Below are positions 7,862-19,200 of a stretch of 64,000 nucleotides of DNA, one piece after another. Under the pieces are notes generated by a model. It was not told the origin of the DNA, made no database searches, and was given only the letters and a program-made list of their open reading frames with translations. Each line of letters starts with the position of its first letter. The stretch's first letter is position 1. Origin of the DNA: a virus; IMG/VR virus record IMGVR_UViG_3300003322_000571, positions 248,001 through 312,000 of that record. One strand, written 5' to 3'. The translations under genes and the position numbers were made by a program.

Positions 7862-10834
7862 ATGTCAAATCCGTCAAACAGACTGGCGAAATTTCGCTCG
7901 TACAGCTATTACCATGTTCTTGCAATGTGTGATTGCAGCGCTACTGCAGACACACTTGCACTCAGTCAAGAATTGAATGTTTGGGATCACGCAACGCCTG
8001 AAACAGCTGTTCAGGATGATCGCGCTCAGTCAAAGAATCTTGGTAAGTATGCACCAAAACGACTTGAAGGATCTGGCAAGTACATCATTCTGATTAACGG
8101 TGCTACAGACGCTGCATACACTATTACCGAAGCAAAGTGGACATCTGCTACGGCTGCTAACGCTGTACAGGGTGATCGCGGTACGTCGATTGCAATCGAA
8201 GGATCACTACGTGTATCGGAACCGAAGGGTATTGCATTCCTGGACCAGGTTGTCCAGTGCAGTGTTGCACTTGGAGTCGATGCATCGCAAGTTGTTTTTG
8301 TTCTTAAGACTTTCTTCGTAGGACATGCTTACGATCCTGCACGTGGCGATTATCAAGATCATATTGTCGATGTTCCGCCAATTAACTTCATTGCATACGA
8401 TGTTACAGGTTCGTTTACAGAACAAGGCGGTGAGTATCAGATTCAGTTTGTGGCAGCTGGACATGGTGCTGCTCGCTTGCCGCAATATGGTAAGGCTGTT
8501 AATGCAATGAGCATTACCGCTGGTGATAGTCTTGAAGCTACATTGCGTAAGCTGCAAGACAACATCAATGAGAGTTACGATCTATACTTCGACTGTGTCT
8601 ACGAACAGATTCAATCGACAAACGGAACTGAAAAAGAAGAATTGCTTCGCTCTCTGCGCCGTGTTAACTATGTAATTGAGGTTGGACCGGATTATAAAGC
8701 GTCAAACGGCCAAGTAGCATATACTGTTACAAACCAGCCACAGCAATACAAAAATACTGCTGGTTGTAGTGACACAGCTCAAATCACATTCCCTGCTTCA
8801 TCCAGCATTGAGAGCGCAATCAACACAATTATGTTGATGAGCCCTCAAGTACAAGCCGATATGGCTAAGGGTGATACTGCATCTGGTGCGAAGTACGAAT
8901 ATAAGATTCATACCGCACTTGAATCAAAGCCCGTTGATGGCGCAAATGAAGATACGTTGGAATACACTGTATATTACCGTGTAGAACGATTTCTCGTTCC
9001 TAAGACAATCGCATACGATCCTGCGTTTCAAGCACTCGCACAAGATGACGAACAACTCAAGGCGGATCCACGTTACGATCAGATTCGTCGTAATCTGATC
9101 GAGTTTGACTACATCTATACCGGCAAGAACATCGATATTCTCGAGTTCGACATGAAGGTAAACATGGGTTTGGCGTATCTCCAAACCGCTACATTAGCAA
9201 ATACGTTTAAGAGCCAATTGGAACGTAGTGCAAACCGCCAGATGCAAGCGTCAACGCAAGACGTTAATACTCAAGGCGTTCGTTTTGGTGGCGCTCTCGT
9301 TCAAACGCCGGTGTTCTTTGGTTCACAGGTGAGAGTTCCGAACCTAATTAACCAGCAAAACGCTGGTAATGCTATTCAGTCGGCATATACATTGACAAAG
9401 CATGCTTCTTTGGAAGTTGCTGAAGCGTCTATGCGTATCATCGGTAATGAACAACTGCTGGGTTCAACGAATAGGACATCATCACCAGCGAATGTTATCG
9501 CATCTGCGTCACGTAGTCAGACGACAAATACGCCTGATTCCGCTGATTTTAAAGATTGGACACTTGTTCCTGCGTTTGTCAAAGTTAATATCAAGATGCC
9601 TCGTGATAATGACGATTTTAACTTATTCACGGGTTCATCGAAAACTGGAAATCCTAACGACGCTGGTGCAACTGATTACGCGCGTGATTTCTGGTTTGAT
9701 GGATACTATTACGTGTACGGAATCGAACATGCGTTTGAAAATGGAGAATTCACACAGAATCTCCAAATGATCGGTATTCCGAAGAAATCTGCGTTTGATG
9801 CAACGAAGAACAATTCCAGCCGTGAAGTTAACATTACACAAGACGTAGGTCGTTGCTTTGACAACCAAGTGGGATGTGGTACAGCAGGTTCTTCATCTGC
9901 AGCTGGTGGAAGCACTACAGCTCCGCATACAGCTGTTCCTGAAATGCCACCTTCTGGTACTACCGCCCCTACGAACACTGCCGACGCTAACACTTTGAAC
10001 CGTAGTGCTCGCGATCCTGCAAATGTACGTGGTTGGACTAATGCATCACCATCAGTCAAAGCTGCAATCATCGAAGCTTCTAACCGTTACGGTGTAGACA
10101 TCGTGATCATGGCGCAATTTGCTGCTAAGGAATCGTCGTTCAACCCTAAAGCACATCCACCAGGTTCTGCGTCGAGTGCTACAGGTTTGTACCAGTTCCT
10201 CAAAGCTACATGGAACGGACTTGTTAAACAAGGTAAGGTTCTTGGTTTGAACGCAACTGATGGTGTTGTTAACACTCCAGGCAAGACGCCTGCAGCAAAC
10301 GACCCTCGTTACAATGCTCAGTTGAATGCGTACGCTGGCGCTGCATTCTTGCGTGATAATGCAAGAGCGATTGGTTCGACGGATGCAGGTGATTTGTATC
10401 TCGCTCACTTCCTTGGCCCTGAAACGGCACGAAAAGTGATTGCAAGTTGCAACTCTAACGGAGGAAATAGTAAGCTGTCAGCTGTTCTTGGAACTCAACA
10501 AGCAGCGGACATTGCGGCTGCAAACCCAACGATTGTTAACGCTAACACTACATGTGCAAGTCTTCGTGCTTGGGCGGCGACATCAATGGCACGTTTGTTG
10601 ATTAATCAGACACAGACGGCTAAACAAACAGCTCCTGTCCAGTCAGTAGTTCCACCATCGCAAGCTGCTGGTGATGCTGCTCGTACGGCTCCAGCTACGG
10701 CACGAACAGCAGATAAGGCTGTTGCAGCTGTTCAAAACTGCAATACACAATCTGCTAAGAAGGATGTCAATCCTTGCGGACCTACAGCACAAACGACAAA
10801 TACAACGTCTAAGCCAACTGCGACAACACAATAA
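7862..10834 (+). CDS. Baseplate hub protein with a lytic transglycosylase domain
   Basis: The protein is 990 residues. The first 650 or so are beta-rich structural sequence consistent with a baseplate hub. From about residue 724 there is an SLT-type domain: VKAAIIEASNRYGVDIVIMAQFAAKESSFNP with putative catalytic Glu757, then SATGLYQFLKATWNGLV and DLYLAHFLGPETA. It would cut peptidoglycan as the tail enters the cell wall. The last 100 residues are Ala/Thr/Gln-rich linker. In T4 the tail lysozyme is part of gp5; here the spike gene next door has none, so the wall-cutting activity appears to have moved to this protein. A GGAG site lies about 12 bases before ATG 7862. Confidence 0.75.
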   Translation: MSNPSNRLAKFRSYSYYHVLAMCDCSATADTLALSQELNVWDHATPETAVQDDRAQSKNLGKYAPKRLEGSGKYIILINGATDAAYTITEAKWTSATAANAVQGDRGTSIAIEGSLRVSEPKGIAFLDQVVQCSVALGVDASQVVFVLKTFFVGHAYDPARGDYQDHIVDVPPINFIAYDVTGSFTEQGGEYQIQFVAAGHGAARLPQYGKAVNAMSITAGDSLEATLRKLQDNINESYDLYFDCVYEQIQSTNGTEKEELLRSLRRVNYVIEVGPDYKASNGQVAYTVTNQPQQYKNTAGCSDTAQITFPASSSIESAINTIMLMSPQVQADMAKGDTASGAKYEYKIHTALESKPVDGANEDTLEYTVYYRVERFLVPKTIAYDPAFQALAQDDEQLKADPRYDQIRRNLIEFDYIYTGKNIDILEFDMKVNMGLAYLQTATLANTFKSQLERSANRQMQASTQDVNTQGVRFGGALVQTPVFFGSQVRVPNLINQQNAGNAIQSAYTLTKHASLEVAEASMRIIGNEQLLGSTNRTSSPANVIASASRSQTTNTPDSADFKDWTLVPAFVKVNIKMPRDNDDFNLFTGSSKTGNPNDAGATDYARDFWFDGYYYVYGIEHAFENGEFTQNLQMIGIPKKSAFDATKNNSSREVNITQDVGRCFDNQVGCGTAGSSSAAGGSTTAPHTAVPEMPPSGTTAPTNTADANTLNRSARDPANVRGWTNASPSVKAAIIEASNRYGVDIVIMAQFAAKESSFNPKAHPPGSASSATGLYQFLKATWNGLVKQGKVLGLNATDGVVNTPGKTPAANDPRYNAQLNAYAGAAFLRDNARAIGSTDAGDLYLAHFLGPETARKVIASCNSNGGNSKLSAVLGTQQAADIAAANPTIVNANTTCASLRAWAATSMARLLINQTQTAKQTAPVQSVVPPSQAAGDAARTAPATARTADKAVAAVQNCNTQSAKKDVNPCGPTAQTTNTTSKPTATTQ

Positions 10835-10849
10835 CAATAAGGTCAGAAT

Positions 10850-12397
10850 ATGGTAATGCAAACACGAATGAGGGAGTTGTTTGACCGTACAGGTACGGCT
10901 CCTGAAACAATCCCGTTCGTAACAATTGGTCTTGTAGCAGATACAAACGATCCTCAGCAAATGGGTCGTCTTCGTGTCATCTGTCCTCAATGGGGAGACT
11001 CGATGCACTCTAATGTCGAAGACCTTCCTTGGGCTATCTACATGACGCCGTTTGGCGGTCAACAGCAAGTTGGCACGCGTGGTCCTGGTATTCAGACATC
11101 TGAAGGTAGTGTTGCGTACGGTCTATGGGCTATTCCAAAGGTTGGCTCGCAAGTTGTATTGATGTGTGTCGACGGAAATCCAATGGCTCGTATTTGGATT
11201 GGCTGTGTATACGATCAATTCACGCCGCACACAATGCCTCACGGTCGTTTCATGTATGACGATCACCCTGAGCTTGAAAAGAGTGGAGCTACACCTGCAC
11301 CGTACGGTCCGTATACATCGTCAGAGAAGTATATTCAGCCGCTTGCAGACAACTTGAAGCAACAATTTGGCAATACTGGAGAGCCAAATTACGAATTCCG
11401 CAGTCGCGGTGCAGATTATTCTGTATCAGGCGTCAATGTCGATCAACTCAATCAAACATATAGCAGGGCTGCTGATGATAGTGGTGTAACACATGATAAT
11501 TGGACGAGCACCCAAGGTTATCAAGCAAGCCGCACGGATCCGTTTGCTTCTTCGTCGTTGACCGACAAAAACTATGATTCGTTGACAGTCGCATTGACGT
11601 CTCCAGGATTCCATGCAATTTCTCTTGATGACCGTCAAGAAAATTGCCGCGTTCGTTTCCGTACAACGTCGGGCCATCAAATCTTGATGGACGATACAAA
11701 CGAGCGTATCTACATTGCGACAGCTCAAGGAAATAACTGGATTGAGCTTGATCAGAACGGTAACGTTGATGTGTATAGTGCAAACACTGTTAACGTCCAT
11801 TCTGCGAAGGATATGAACTTTACTTCCGATCAATCGATCCGCATGTTTGCCAAAGACGGTATTCACATGCATTCAGGAAACGAAATTCGGATTAATGCTG
11901 CCAATGATATTCACGTGAAGTCAGGCGCTAATCTGCGTTTGCATTCTGCTGCTTCTACGTATCTGCAGAGTGATGCTGAAATCAATTACAAGGCGGGATC
12001 TGTTGTCAGTATTACAGCTGGATCAACTTTGAATTTGAAATCTGGCGCAAATACAAACGTCGATGCAGGTGGCACGTTAAATCTGAAAGCAGGAGGAACA
12101 GTCGCCGCTCAAGCAGGAAGTACATTTGGTATTACGGGCGGAGATGTCAAGGTAACTGGTGGCCGTATCGACTTGAATGGACCGTCTGCACCTAGTGCTG
12201 GCTCAGCTGCGGATGCAAACGATGCGAACGAAAAACCTGCATTCTTCACAAGTCGCGTACCTGATCACGAACCATGGGCTCGTACGATGACGAAGAGTGA
12301 TGATTCTCATGCTCCGGAGTTTGGATACAACGATTCCAATGTTAACCGTGTCGAACGCGGTCAACCAATTGTTCGCGGCCAATTCTGGCGTCGTTGA
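10850..12397 (+). CDS. 5: gp5-like baseplate central spike (OB fold plus beta-helix)
   Basis: The protein is 515 residues. Residues 20-110 have the gp5/VgrG OB-fold pattern (VGLVADTNDPQQMGRLRVICP, then WAIYMTPFGG). After a linker, residues about 300-450 form a repeating beta-helix: VNVHSAKDMNF, IHMHSGNEIRI, IHVKSGANLRL, LNLKSGANTNV and LNLKAGGTVAA, the style of the T4 gp5 C-terminal needle. No lysozyme domain is seen between them, unlike T4 gp5. It should form the trimeric spike that punctures the outer membrane, tipped by the PAAR-like protein at 29182. Confidence 0.85.
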   Translation: MVMQTRMRELFDRTGTAPETIPFVTIGLVADTNDPQQMGRLRVICPQWGDSMHSNVEDLPWAIYMTPFGGQQQVGTRGPGIQTSEGSVAYGLWAIPKVGSQVVLMCVDGNPMARIWIGCVYDQFTPHTMPHGRFMYDDHPELEKSGATPAPYGPYTSSEKYIQPLADNLKQQFGNTGEPNYEFRSRGADYSVSGVNVDQLNQTYSRAADDSGVTHDNWTSTQGYQASRTDPFASSSLTDKNYDSLTVALTSPGFHAISLDDRQENCRVRFRTTSGHQILMDDTNERIYIATAQGNNWIELDQNGNVDVYSANTVNVHSAKDMNFTSDQSIRMFAKDGIHMHSGNEIRINAANDIHVKSGANLRLHSAASTYLQSDAEINYKAGSVVSITAGSTLNLKSGANTNVDAGGTLNLKAGGTVAAQAGSTFGITGGDVKVTGGRIDLNGPSAPSAGSAADANDANEKPAFFTSRVPDHEPWARTMTKSDDSHAPEFGYNDSNVNRVERGQPIVRGQFWRR

Positions 12398-12412
12398 CAC
12401 AGGGTTGCTTCT

Positions 12413-12420
12413 GATAAATA
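12413..12420 (+). promoter_or_regulatory. Late promoter for gp25
   Basis: GATAAATA lies 25 bases before ATG 12445. It is embedded in an inverted repeat TTCTGATAAATATCAGAA (12410-12427), so the promoter core itself forms the loop side of a palindrome. Confidence 0.6.
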
Positions 12421-12444
12421 TCAGAAAACAATGGAACTGTCGCT

Positions 12445-12822
12445 ATGAAAAAGGGATTGTACCGTGGTTACTCATCATATGAGTACCAACGTGCGAAATC
12501 GTTTAGTATTTCTGACGTCGAGCTAGTAAAGCTTGATTTGCTAAATCACATTTTCACTCGTAGGGGTGAACGTGTGATGATGCCTACGTTTGGCACACGA
12601 ATCCCTGATCTCGCTTTCGAACCGTTGGACGACATCACTCTTCAAGTGCTCGAGGAAGACCTTCGAGCTGTGTTTGCGTTTGATCCACGTGTAGAGCTAG
12701 TTACTCTTGTCATCACACCGTCGTATGATACGAACTCTGTGACGGCTGCTGCTCGCCTGTACTACATTGAACTGGATCTAACAGGCAACATCGACATCAA
12801 TATCGTATTCGAAGGATCATAA
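12445..12822 (+). CDS. 25: gp25-like baseplate wedge protein
   Basis: The protein is 125 residues, close to T4 gp25 (132). The pattern LDLLNHIFTRRGERVMMPTFGTRIPDLAFEPLDD with ILEEDLRAVFAFDPRVEL is diagnostic of the gp25/VCA0109 lysozyme-like wedge family (GPW/gp25), also found in type VI secretion baseplates. It connects the wedge to the sheath. The stop overlaps the gp6 start (TAATG at 12820-12824), indicating coupled synthesis. Confidence 0.9.
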   Translation: MKKGLYRGYSSYEYQRAKSFSISDVELVKLDLLNHIFTRRGERVMMPTFGTRIPDLAFEPLDDITLQVLEEDLRAVFAFDPRVELVTLVITPSYDTNSVTAAARLYYIELDLTGNIDINIVFEGS

Positions 12823-15800
12823 TGAGCAGACTAGTTGCCCGTGCAGAAACATGGGAACGCGCGTATGAAGCGTTCCAAAATATCAACTTTGCTGCGTTTG
12901 ACTACGATACAGTTAAACGCAGCTTGATTGATTACATCAAGCTGTACTTCCCAGAAACATTCAACGACTTTATTGAGTCGTCTGAATTCGTTGCAGTTAT
13001 TGAAGTATTTGCATACATCGCTGAAATCATGGCGTATCGCCTTGATGTCAATGCGCATGAAAACTTCATTTCAACAGCTCAGCGTAAGGATTCGATCCTA
13101 CGCTTGGCTAAACTCGTCTCTTATTCAGCATCACGTCCACTTCCTTCTCGCGGTCTTGTCAAACTTCAGTCAGTTTCAACGACTGAATCTGTAGTTGATA
13201 CAAACGGTCTTGATCTTGCTGGTCGTACAATCCGTTGGAATGACGTTAGCAATGCCTCATGGAAAGATCAATTCATCCTTGTGATGAACCGCGTTATGGA
13301 ACAGCAGTTTGGTTCTGTTGGTCCTACCGATCGTTTCCAGATTCAAGACGTTTTGTTTGAACTGTACTCGTGGAACCTTGTTCCGCTTGCTACTGGTGTA
13401 TTCCCGTTCAATGCAAACGTCAGCGGTCAGTCACTGCCTATGGAACTTGTTTCCACGGCGTATGACACCTCTAACGGAATTATCGAGCGCCGTCCACAAA
13501 ACAATTCAAACTTCACGTTCCTGTATGGTCAAGACGGTCTTGGAGACGCTTCTGCGACAACAGGTTTCTTCTGCTATGCAAAGCAAGGCCAGTTGCAACG
13601 TTTCCGTACTACGTTTGACGGCGTAACACCAAATCAAACGTATGATATCGGTGCACAGAATGTAAACGAAACGGATATCTGGTTGAACAATGTGGATCCT
13701 ACAACGGGAGCCACACTTGATCAGCCTTCTGTTCTGCCGTACCGCAACTCAAAGCTTGGAAAATCGGGTGAATGGGTTCAGGTAGACGTAGCACACTCGC
13801 AAAACGTTATTTTCAACACGAACCCTCGTCGCAACAAGTACGAAGTAGAAACTCGCGATGAAAACCGTGCTAGGTTGATCTTCGGCGACGGTGAGTTCGC
13901 TGACATTCCGTCGGGTGCATTTGACATTTGGGCACGTACGTCTGTAGATCAAGACATTGTTATCCCTCAGTCGGCTGTATCAAATCAAACATCTTCGTTT
14001 ACGTACGTTGATTCGTTTGGTCGTACGCAGACGTTCACGTTCACATATTCACTTGTTAACACGCTGCAGAACGGTTCTGCAGCTGAGGATATCGAACACA
14101 TTCGCAACGTAGCTCCAGGCACGTATTCAACACAGGACCGTATGGTTAACGGCCCAGACTACAATACGTATCCGCTGCAAGATCCTTCGATCATGAAGCT
14201 GCGTGCAATTAACCGTACGTTCGCTGGCGAGTCGAAGTATATTACGTGGCATGACTCTTCTGGTACGTACGAAAACGTCAAGATTTTCAGTGACGATGGC
14301 GTATTGTACTTTAAACAACGACAAGACGTAACAACGACGCCGGTTGTTGATACAAACGTGCTGATTTCTTCATACATTCAGCCGTTGTTGTCAACACCTG
14401 AGTTGTACATGAACATCATCAGCGCTGGTGTGCCAATTGGCAATTACCGTCGTCAGTTCAACACAGATGAAATCGATCGTATCACAACAGAGATCACGAC
14501 GAACATGGCTCCTGTGATGATTTTGATGTACTACAACACGGCGACGTTTGAATGGTACGCTATCAAAAACAGTGACGATCCAGCTGTCAAGTTTACAGGT
14601 TGGCCTAACAACTACATCACAACTCCTCTGATCTCTATTGAACAGACGAGCATCTTCGAGACTTCGTATTACGTAACTCGTAATACGAAGGAATTCATGA
14701 TGTACAGTGAGACAACAGAATTCTGGAATACGAATGATGGTCAAACTGTGATTGACTACGATACGTTGAATTCTGACAGTGACAAGATTGTTGTACTTCA
14801 GGCGAACACAAACTACAACCGTAACGCTATTTTGACTTCGAACGTCGAATTCAACGTTGTGTCGCTTGGTACAGTTGAATCTGGAACTGATGTTGGTTTG
14901 CCAGATACGTCAAACGTAATCATTGTTCCAACGGATACAAACGGAGACGGTGTTCCTGACAACTTGTCGATTGAAACTTGGAACAATCCTCAAGGGATTG
15001 CTGACATCGTTAAGCCAAAGATCATTGCTGACGTTAGTGCAGGTAATCAGTCTGCGTTCGATCCGTTGTCTGCAGGTATTGAGATTACATTGCCTGTGTA
15101 CTACGTTGTCGATCCGTCACTTGTAACATCAACAGCCATTGGCAACACAGTATACAAAACGAACGACGTTGAAGTATATGCGCCGGCACCTGACTACGGT
15201 AGCCTAATGAAGCAGGCAGGAGATTCTTCGTCTCCAAACTGGTCCGACTGGGCAACGATTACAAACGACGGTTCATATGTGTCAAACAAGATCCGTGTGT
15301 TGAACAACCGTACGAATACGTCTCTTGGTAGTAGTGTTAACGTGTTGACTGAGCTTGTCAAGGTTAAAGAATATGTGTACTTCACGCGTGAAACGAAACT
15401 CGATCCTTGGGTATTGTCACCGACGACACCTCAAACGCTAGCTTCGTTTGTGACAGACGTTAATTCGTTCCTTGTTCCTGATCCTTCGTCTAGCTCTGGT
15501 TACCGTCCTTTGACGATTGCAGAAGCTGATGCAGGTACGAATACAGACTACGAAAACGCTCGTACAATTAAGCGTTACGAAGGTCGTGGTGGTTTGAACT
15601 TCGCGTGGTTCCACTTCTCTCCACGTTACTACTTGGTTGATCCTTCGCCAACGAATATTATTGACATGTACGTAATTACAAAGGGTTACTACATCTCGTT
15701 GAAGCGTTGGTTGGAAGATCCGTTGGCCGCCGCTCCGTCGCTTCCTACGCCGTTGGATCTTCGTACGTCATACAACTACATGCTTGACAACAAAATGATC

Positions 15801-16205
15801 TCTGATACGGTGATCTTGCATCCAGGCAAAGTCAAGTTGTTGTTCGGAACGAAAGCAGCAGCTCCGTTGCAAATGACGTTCAAGGTTGTTCGTTCGCAAG
15901 GCAGTACGATGACCGACAATCAGATCAAGACGCAGATTGTGTCTACGATTCGCAACTTCTTTGATATGTCGTACTGGGAGTTTGGTGAAACGTTCTATTT
16001 CGTTGAAATGGCAACAGCGATTATGGATACTCTGCAAGGCCAATTGAGCTCGATTGTTCCTGTACCAACATACGCGAATAATCAGTTTGGTGATGGCTTC
16101 CAGGTATTTGCTCGTGAAGACGAGATTTTGTATCCTGACATCACAGTTGACAACATCGAGATTGTTGAAAGTTACACAACGACGAATCTCCGTATGAACG
16201 GGTAA
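12822..16205 (+). CDS. 6: gp6-like baseplate wedge protein
   Basis: The protein is 1127 residues, versus 660 in T4. The N-terminus (YDTVKRSLIDYIKLYFPETFNDF, FIESSEFVAVIEVFAYIAEIMAYRLD, ENFISTAQRKDSILRLAKL) is the classic gp6/gpJ baseplate core motif. The C-terminus, with IVSTIRNFFDMSYWEFGETFYF, is the gp6 dimer-forming end. The middle holds extra beta-rich domains that account for the added length. gp6 forms the continuous ring of the baseplate. Its position directly after gp25 fits the T4 and type VI pattern. Confidence 0.85.
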   Translation: MSRLVARAETWERAYEAFQNINFAAFDYDTVKRSLIDYIKLYFPETFNDFIESSEFVAVIEVFAYIAEIMAYRLDVNAHENFISTAQRKDSILRLAKLVSYSASRPLPSRGLVKLQSVSTTESVVDTNGLDLAGRTIRWNDVSNASWKDQFILVMNRVMEQQFGSVGPTDRFQIQDVLFELYSWNLVPLATGVFPFNANVSGQSLPMELVSTAYDTSNGIIERRPQNNSNFTFLYGQDGLGDASATTGFFCYAKQGQLQRFRTTFDGVTPNQTYDIGAQNVNETDIWLNNVDPTTGATLDQPSVLPYRNSKLGKSGEWVQVDVAHSQNVIFNTNPRRNKYEVETRDENRARLIFGDGEFADIPSGAFDIWARTSVDQDIVIPQSAVSNQTSSFTYVDSFGRTQTFTFTYSLVNTLQNGSAAEDIEHIRNVAPGTYSTQDRMVNGPDYNTYPLQDPSIMKLRAINRTFAGESKYITWHDSSGTYENVKIFSDDGVLYFKQRQDVTTTPVVDTNVLISSYIQPLLSTPELYMNIISAGVPIGNYRRQFNTDEIDRITTEITTNMAPVMILMYYNTATFEWYAIKNSDDPAVKFTGWPNNYITTPLISIEQTSIFETSYYVTRNTKEFMMYSETTEFWNTNDGQTVIDYDTLNSDSDKIVVLQANTNYNRNAILTSNVEFNVVSLGTVESGTDVGLPDTSNVIIVPTDTNGDGVPDNLSIETWNNPQGIADIVKPKIIADVSAGNQSAFDPLSAGIEITLPVYYVVDPSLVTSTAIGNTVYKTNDVEVYAPAPDYGSLMKQAGDSSSPNWSDWATITNDGSYVSNKIRVLNNRTNTSLGSSVNVLTELVKVKEYVYFTRETKLDPWVLSPTTPQTLASFVTDVNSFLVPDPSSSSGYRPLTIAEADAGTNTDYENARTIKRYEGRGGLNFAWFHFSPRYYLVDPSPTNIIDMYVITKGYYISLKRWLEDPLAAAPSLPTPLDLRTSYNYMLDNKMISDTVILHPGKVKLLFGTKAAAPLQMTFKVVRSQGSTMTDNQIKTQIVSTIRNFFDMSYWEFGETFYFVEMATAIMDTLQGQLSSIVPVPTYANNQFGDGFQVFAREDEILYPDITVDNIEIVESYTTTNLRMNG

Positions 16206-16236
16206 AACATCGCGAAAAATTGGACGGGAACCTTCA

Positions 16237-16244
16237 TATAAATA
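16237..16244 (+). promoter_or_regulatory. Perfect T4-type late promoter for the giant baseplate gene
   Basis: TATAAATA matches the T4 late consensus exactly. It runs straight into an inverted repeat (AATATCTG, loop ACA, CAGATATT) and then the GAGGG ribosome site of the GTG start at 16274. Confidence 0.8.
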
Positions 16245-16273
16245 TCTGACACAGATATTACAGAGGGTTTCCC

Positions 16274-19200
16274 GTGGCAAATTTCAGCGACAACAAAAAA
16301 CCAGCGCTTACCGTTTCTAACCTCCTTCCTGAAGTCAATAGGTCGGATGTTAACGGTTCCGTCTTTAGCACAGCGTTTGATCGTCTGCTTACTAAAGACG
16401 ACTCTGCTCGCGTTGCTGGTTATATCGGCCAGGGCAACCCTAACGCCGTAATCAATCGTCAGATCAAAGAAGCTACGCCTCACCGTCAAGCCTATCAGTT
16501 GGCACCTACAATGGTGACGACTGTAGGTACAGAAACTTCTGCGCTTTCCTTCGAAGCATTCAACAGCCAACTGGAATTGATGGGTGTTGACATTGACCGC
16601 TACAAGAAGTGGGGTTCTACGCTTCAGTTCAACTGGGTTCCTCCAGTGAACATCGACATGCTCGTCAACTATTCTGACTACTACTGGGTTCCTGCAACTC
16701 GCGGTGATGGTCAGCAATATTTGACGATTGAAAGCCCATGCACGAAAGCACAGAGCGCGAAACAAACGTTCATGGCTGTCGTTGAAGCTCGTGGCTCAGA
16801 ATTCCCTCTCAAGTCGATCAACTACGTTGAAAACCAGTTTGTGATCGAATCACAGATGGCTGACATTTTCAAGACGGGATTTGTGTTCCAAACGACGAAT
16901 ACATCCGCTGTTAGCCTGAACAATAAGGACTGGACTGTAGATACGTCTTCGTACGATTTCCAGACGAATTTGACAACGATCACAGTGATCGAACCGATCA
17001 GCATTGTTCAAAACATTGCTCCTGTCGCTTCGTTCGTGGGCCAGTGGTGGTACAACACGACTGATAATCAACTGTATCAATGGACTGGTGCAGCATGGGT
17101 GATCGTGTCTAAGGTTCAAGTCGCTGACTTGTCTCTTGCTGCAACAATTGCTTTGTTCCAGAAAGCGGCAAACTGTGCTTGCTATGGTAGCGAAGGTTGG
17201 GATACAGGTCCTTGGGACATTGATGAATGGGATTCCACTTCTACGTGTGACATTCCACTACCATCACCATGGGCTGATCAGAACCGTTGGGTTCACAAAT
17301 CACAAGTCCAGTCGTCAGCTACTGCAAAGCGTGCTACACTTCCAATCCTTGAGTACGGTAGTTTCGTTGAACTCAATACATGGGTTCAACGCGATCGTCA
17401 ATGGAAGTACCGCTCGAGCACGTTGAAGACATTTGCCGCGACAGATGCAGCACCAACGCGCTTCGAACTTGAACCAATCAAGGGATATGCTGTTGCTAAC
17501 GTCAACGGGCAGTGGAACATCTACCTGTTCTCAAAAAGCCAAACGGTTAACCGTGACATCGACCACACAGCGACGTTTGTGCCAGGTTACAAGTTTGCGA
17601 TCAAAGATGACACAGGTTCTGCAGCAATCTACACTGTTTTGCGTTCCGAATATCGTGAATTGAACGGTACAGATCAAGCGTTTATTAATGCTGTTGTTGG
17701 TACTGGTTGGATGTGCACAGTAGTTATTCTTGAAGAATCAACTTTCTCGTCCGCTGTTCAAAGTGGTGGTATCAATAACATCCGTATTGAGCCGTTGAAG
17801 ACGAGTCAAGGAGACACGTGGAACGGTTACCATGCCCACTGGTTGCTTGACGTAGAAGCTACGACAACGGTTGCAACAGCAAACCACGCACCAACAGTTT
17901 ACGGTGAGCGTGACATTGAAGACCCTGCGGTGTATTCTATTCCGCCTGTCGGTTTCTCACCACAAGTTAGTGTGATCGCAATTGGTAATACGTATCAAGA
18001 GTTCACAGCAAACTTCGCTGGAATCACACATATTGATCTCGCCGACAAGTTTAAGTATGACCCAGCTAATCCTACCGTGTATGCAACACCTGGTAGTGAT
18101 GAACTTCGTCTATACATCAACGGTCAACGTCAGTATCTAAACTACACGGAAGTAGTTGCTACAGGTAGCCCTAACTATACAGTTGTCGGTAATGCTGTTC
18201 AGACATCACAGACAATCAGCTATGTCACGGGAATTGATCTTTCTGTCGCGCTCAATTTGAACGACGTTGTTCGTATTGAAGTTGGCCCGGCAGCGTACGA
18301 AGATATGGGCTGGTATGCTGTTCCTGTTCGTACAGTTGAAGATGAAGCTGCGTTCATTGTTGCTACTGCTGCAGGTACACAACCAGCTTATGTTAGCTTG
18401 ACGCAGTACGGTCTGCAGGAACAACAGAAGGTTGCTATCAACCAGTATCCACAGTTCAACATGTACGATGTTGTTACAGGGGAAGTTGTTGGTGCGTCTC
18501 CGTTGTTTGCATTCCAGGAAGGCAGTGACTATCCAATCACTCCTGCAATCCAACGCCGTATCGTCAAAGATGCAACTGGCAAAGAGTTCGGGTTCGAACA
18601 GTTCCTTGTTGATCGTTCGAACAACATCATGTATGCATATCGCAACACGTCAGTACAACTTCCTTACTGGTTTAACACGACTGATCAAAAAGTGTATCAG
18701 TGGAATAACCGTGCTTGGACAGATCAATTCTTGATGGAACTTCCATCAGGAGCTATTGTCGCTCGTACTGCAGTTGCAGCAGCAATCGACCCTGTTGAGT
18801 TGCATGACGTTGATCGTGCTTTGTGGTATGATACAACGAACGAAAAGTTGTTCTACCGTAATGTAGCGACAACAGCGTGGGTTGAAATTACGGGTGTTAC
18901 GTCAGCGTCTGCTGACCCAACACTAATGACTGTATGGCGTCACGGTAAGACGGATCAACAGGCTGTCCCGCAATATGTTGATAAGAATCGTAATCCAATT
19001 ACTGTCGGTAGTCCGGACGGTAGCTGGGGCGTCGTCGACCAATGGATGTACAACAGCGAGCACAAGAACTACAAGGACATTACGTACTCGCAGCTTGTAA
19101 CGCACTTCTCATCGATTATCAACGCTCAGCCAGCAGTTCCCGGTTTGCCGGGGAACGGTGCGTTCACTCTGTTGCAATCGAATTACGATTACGGTCTTGG

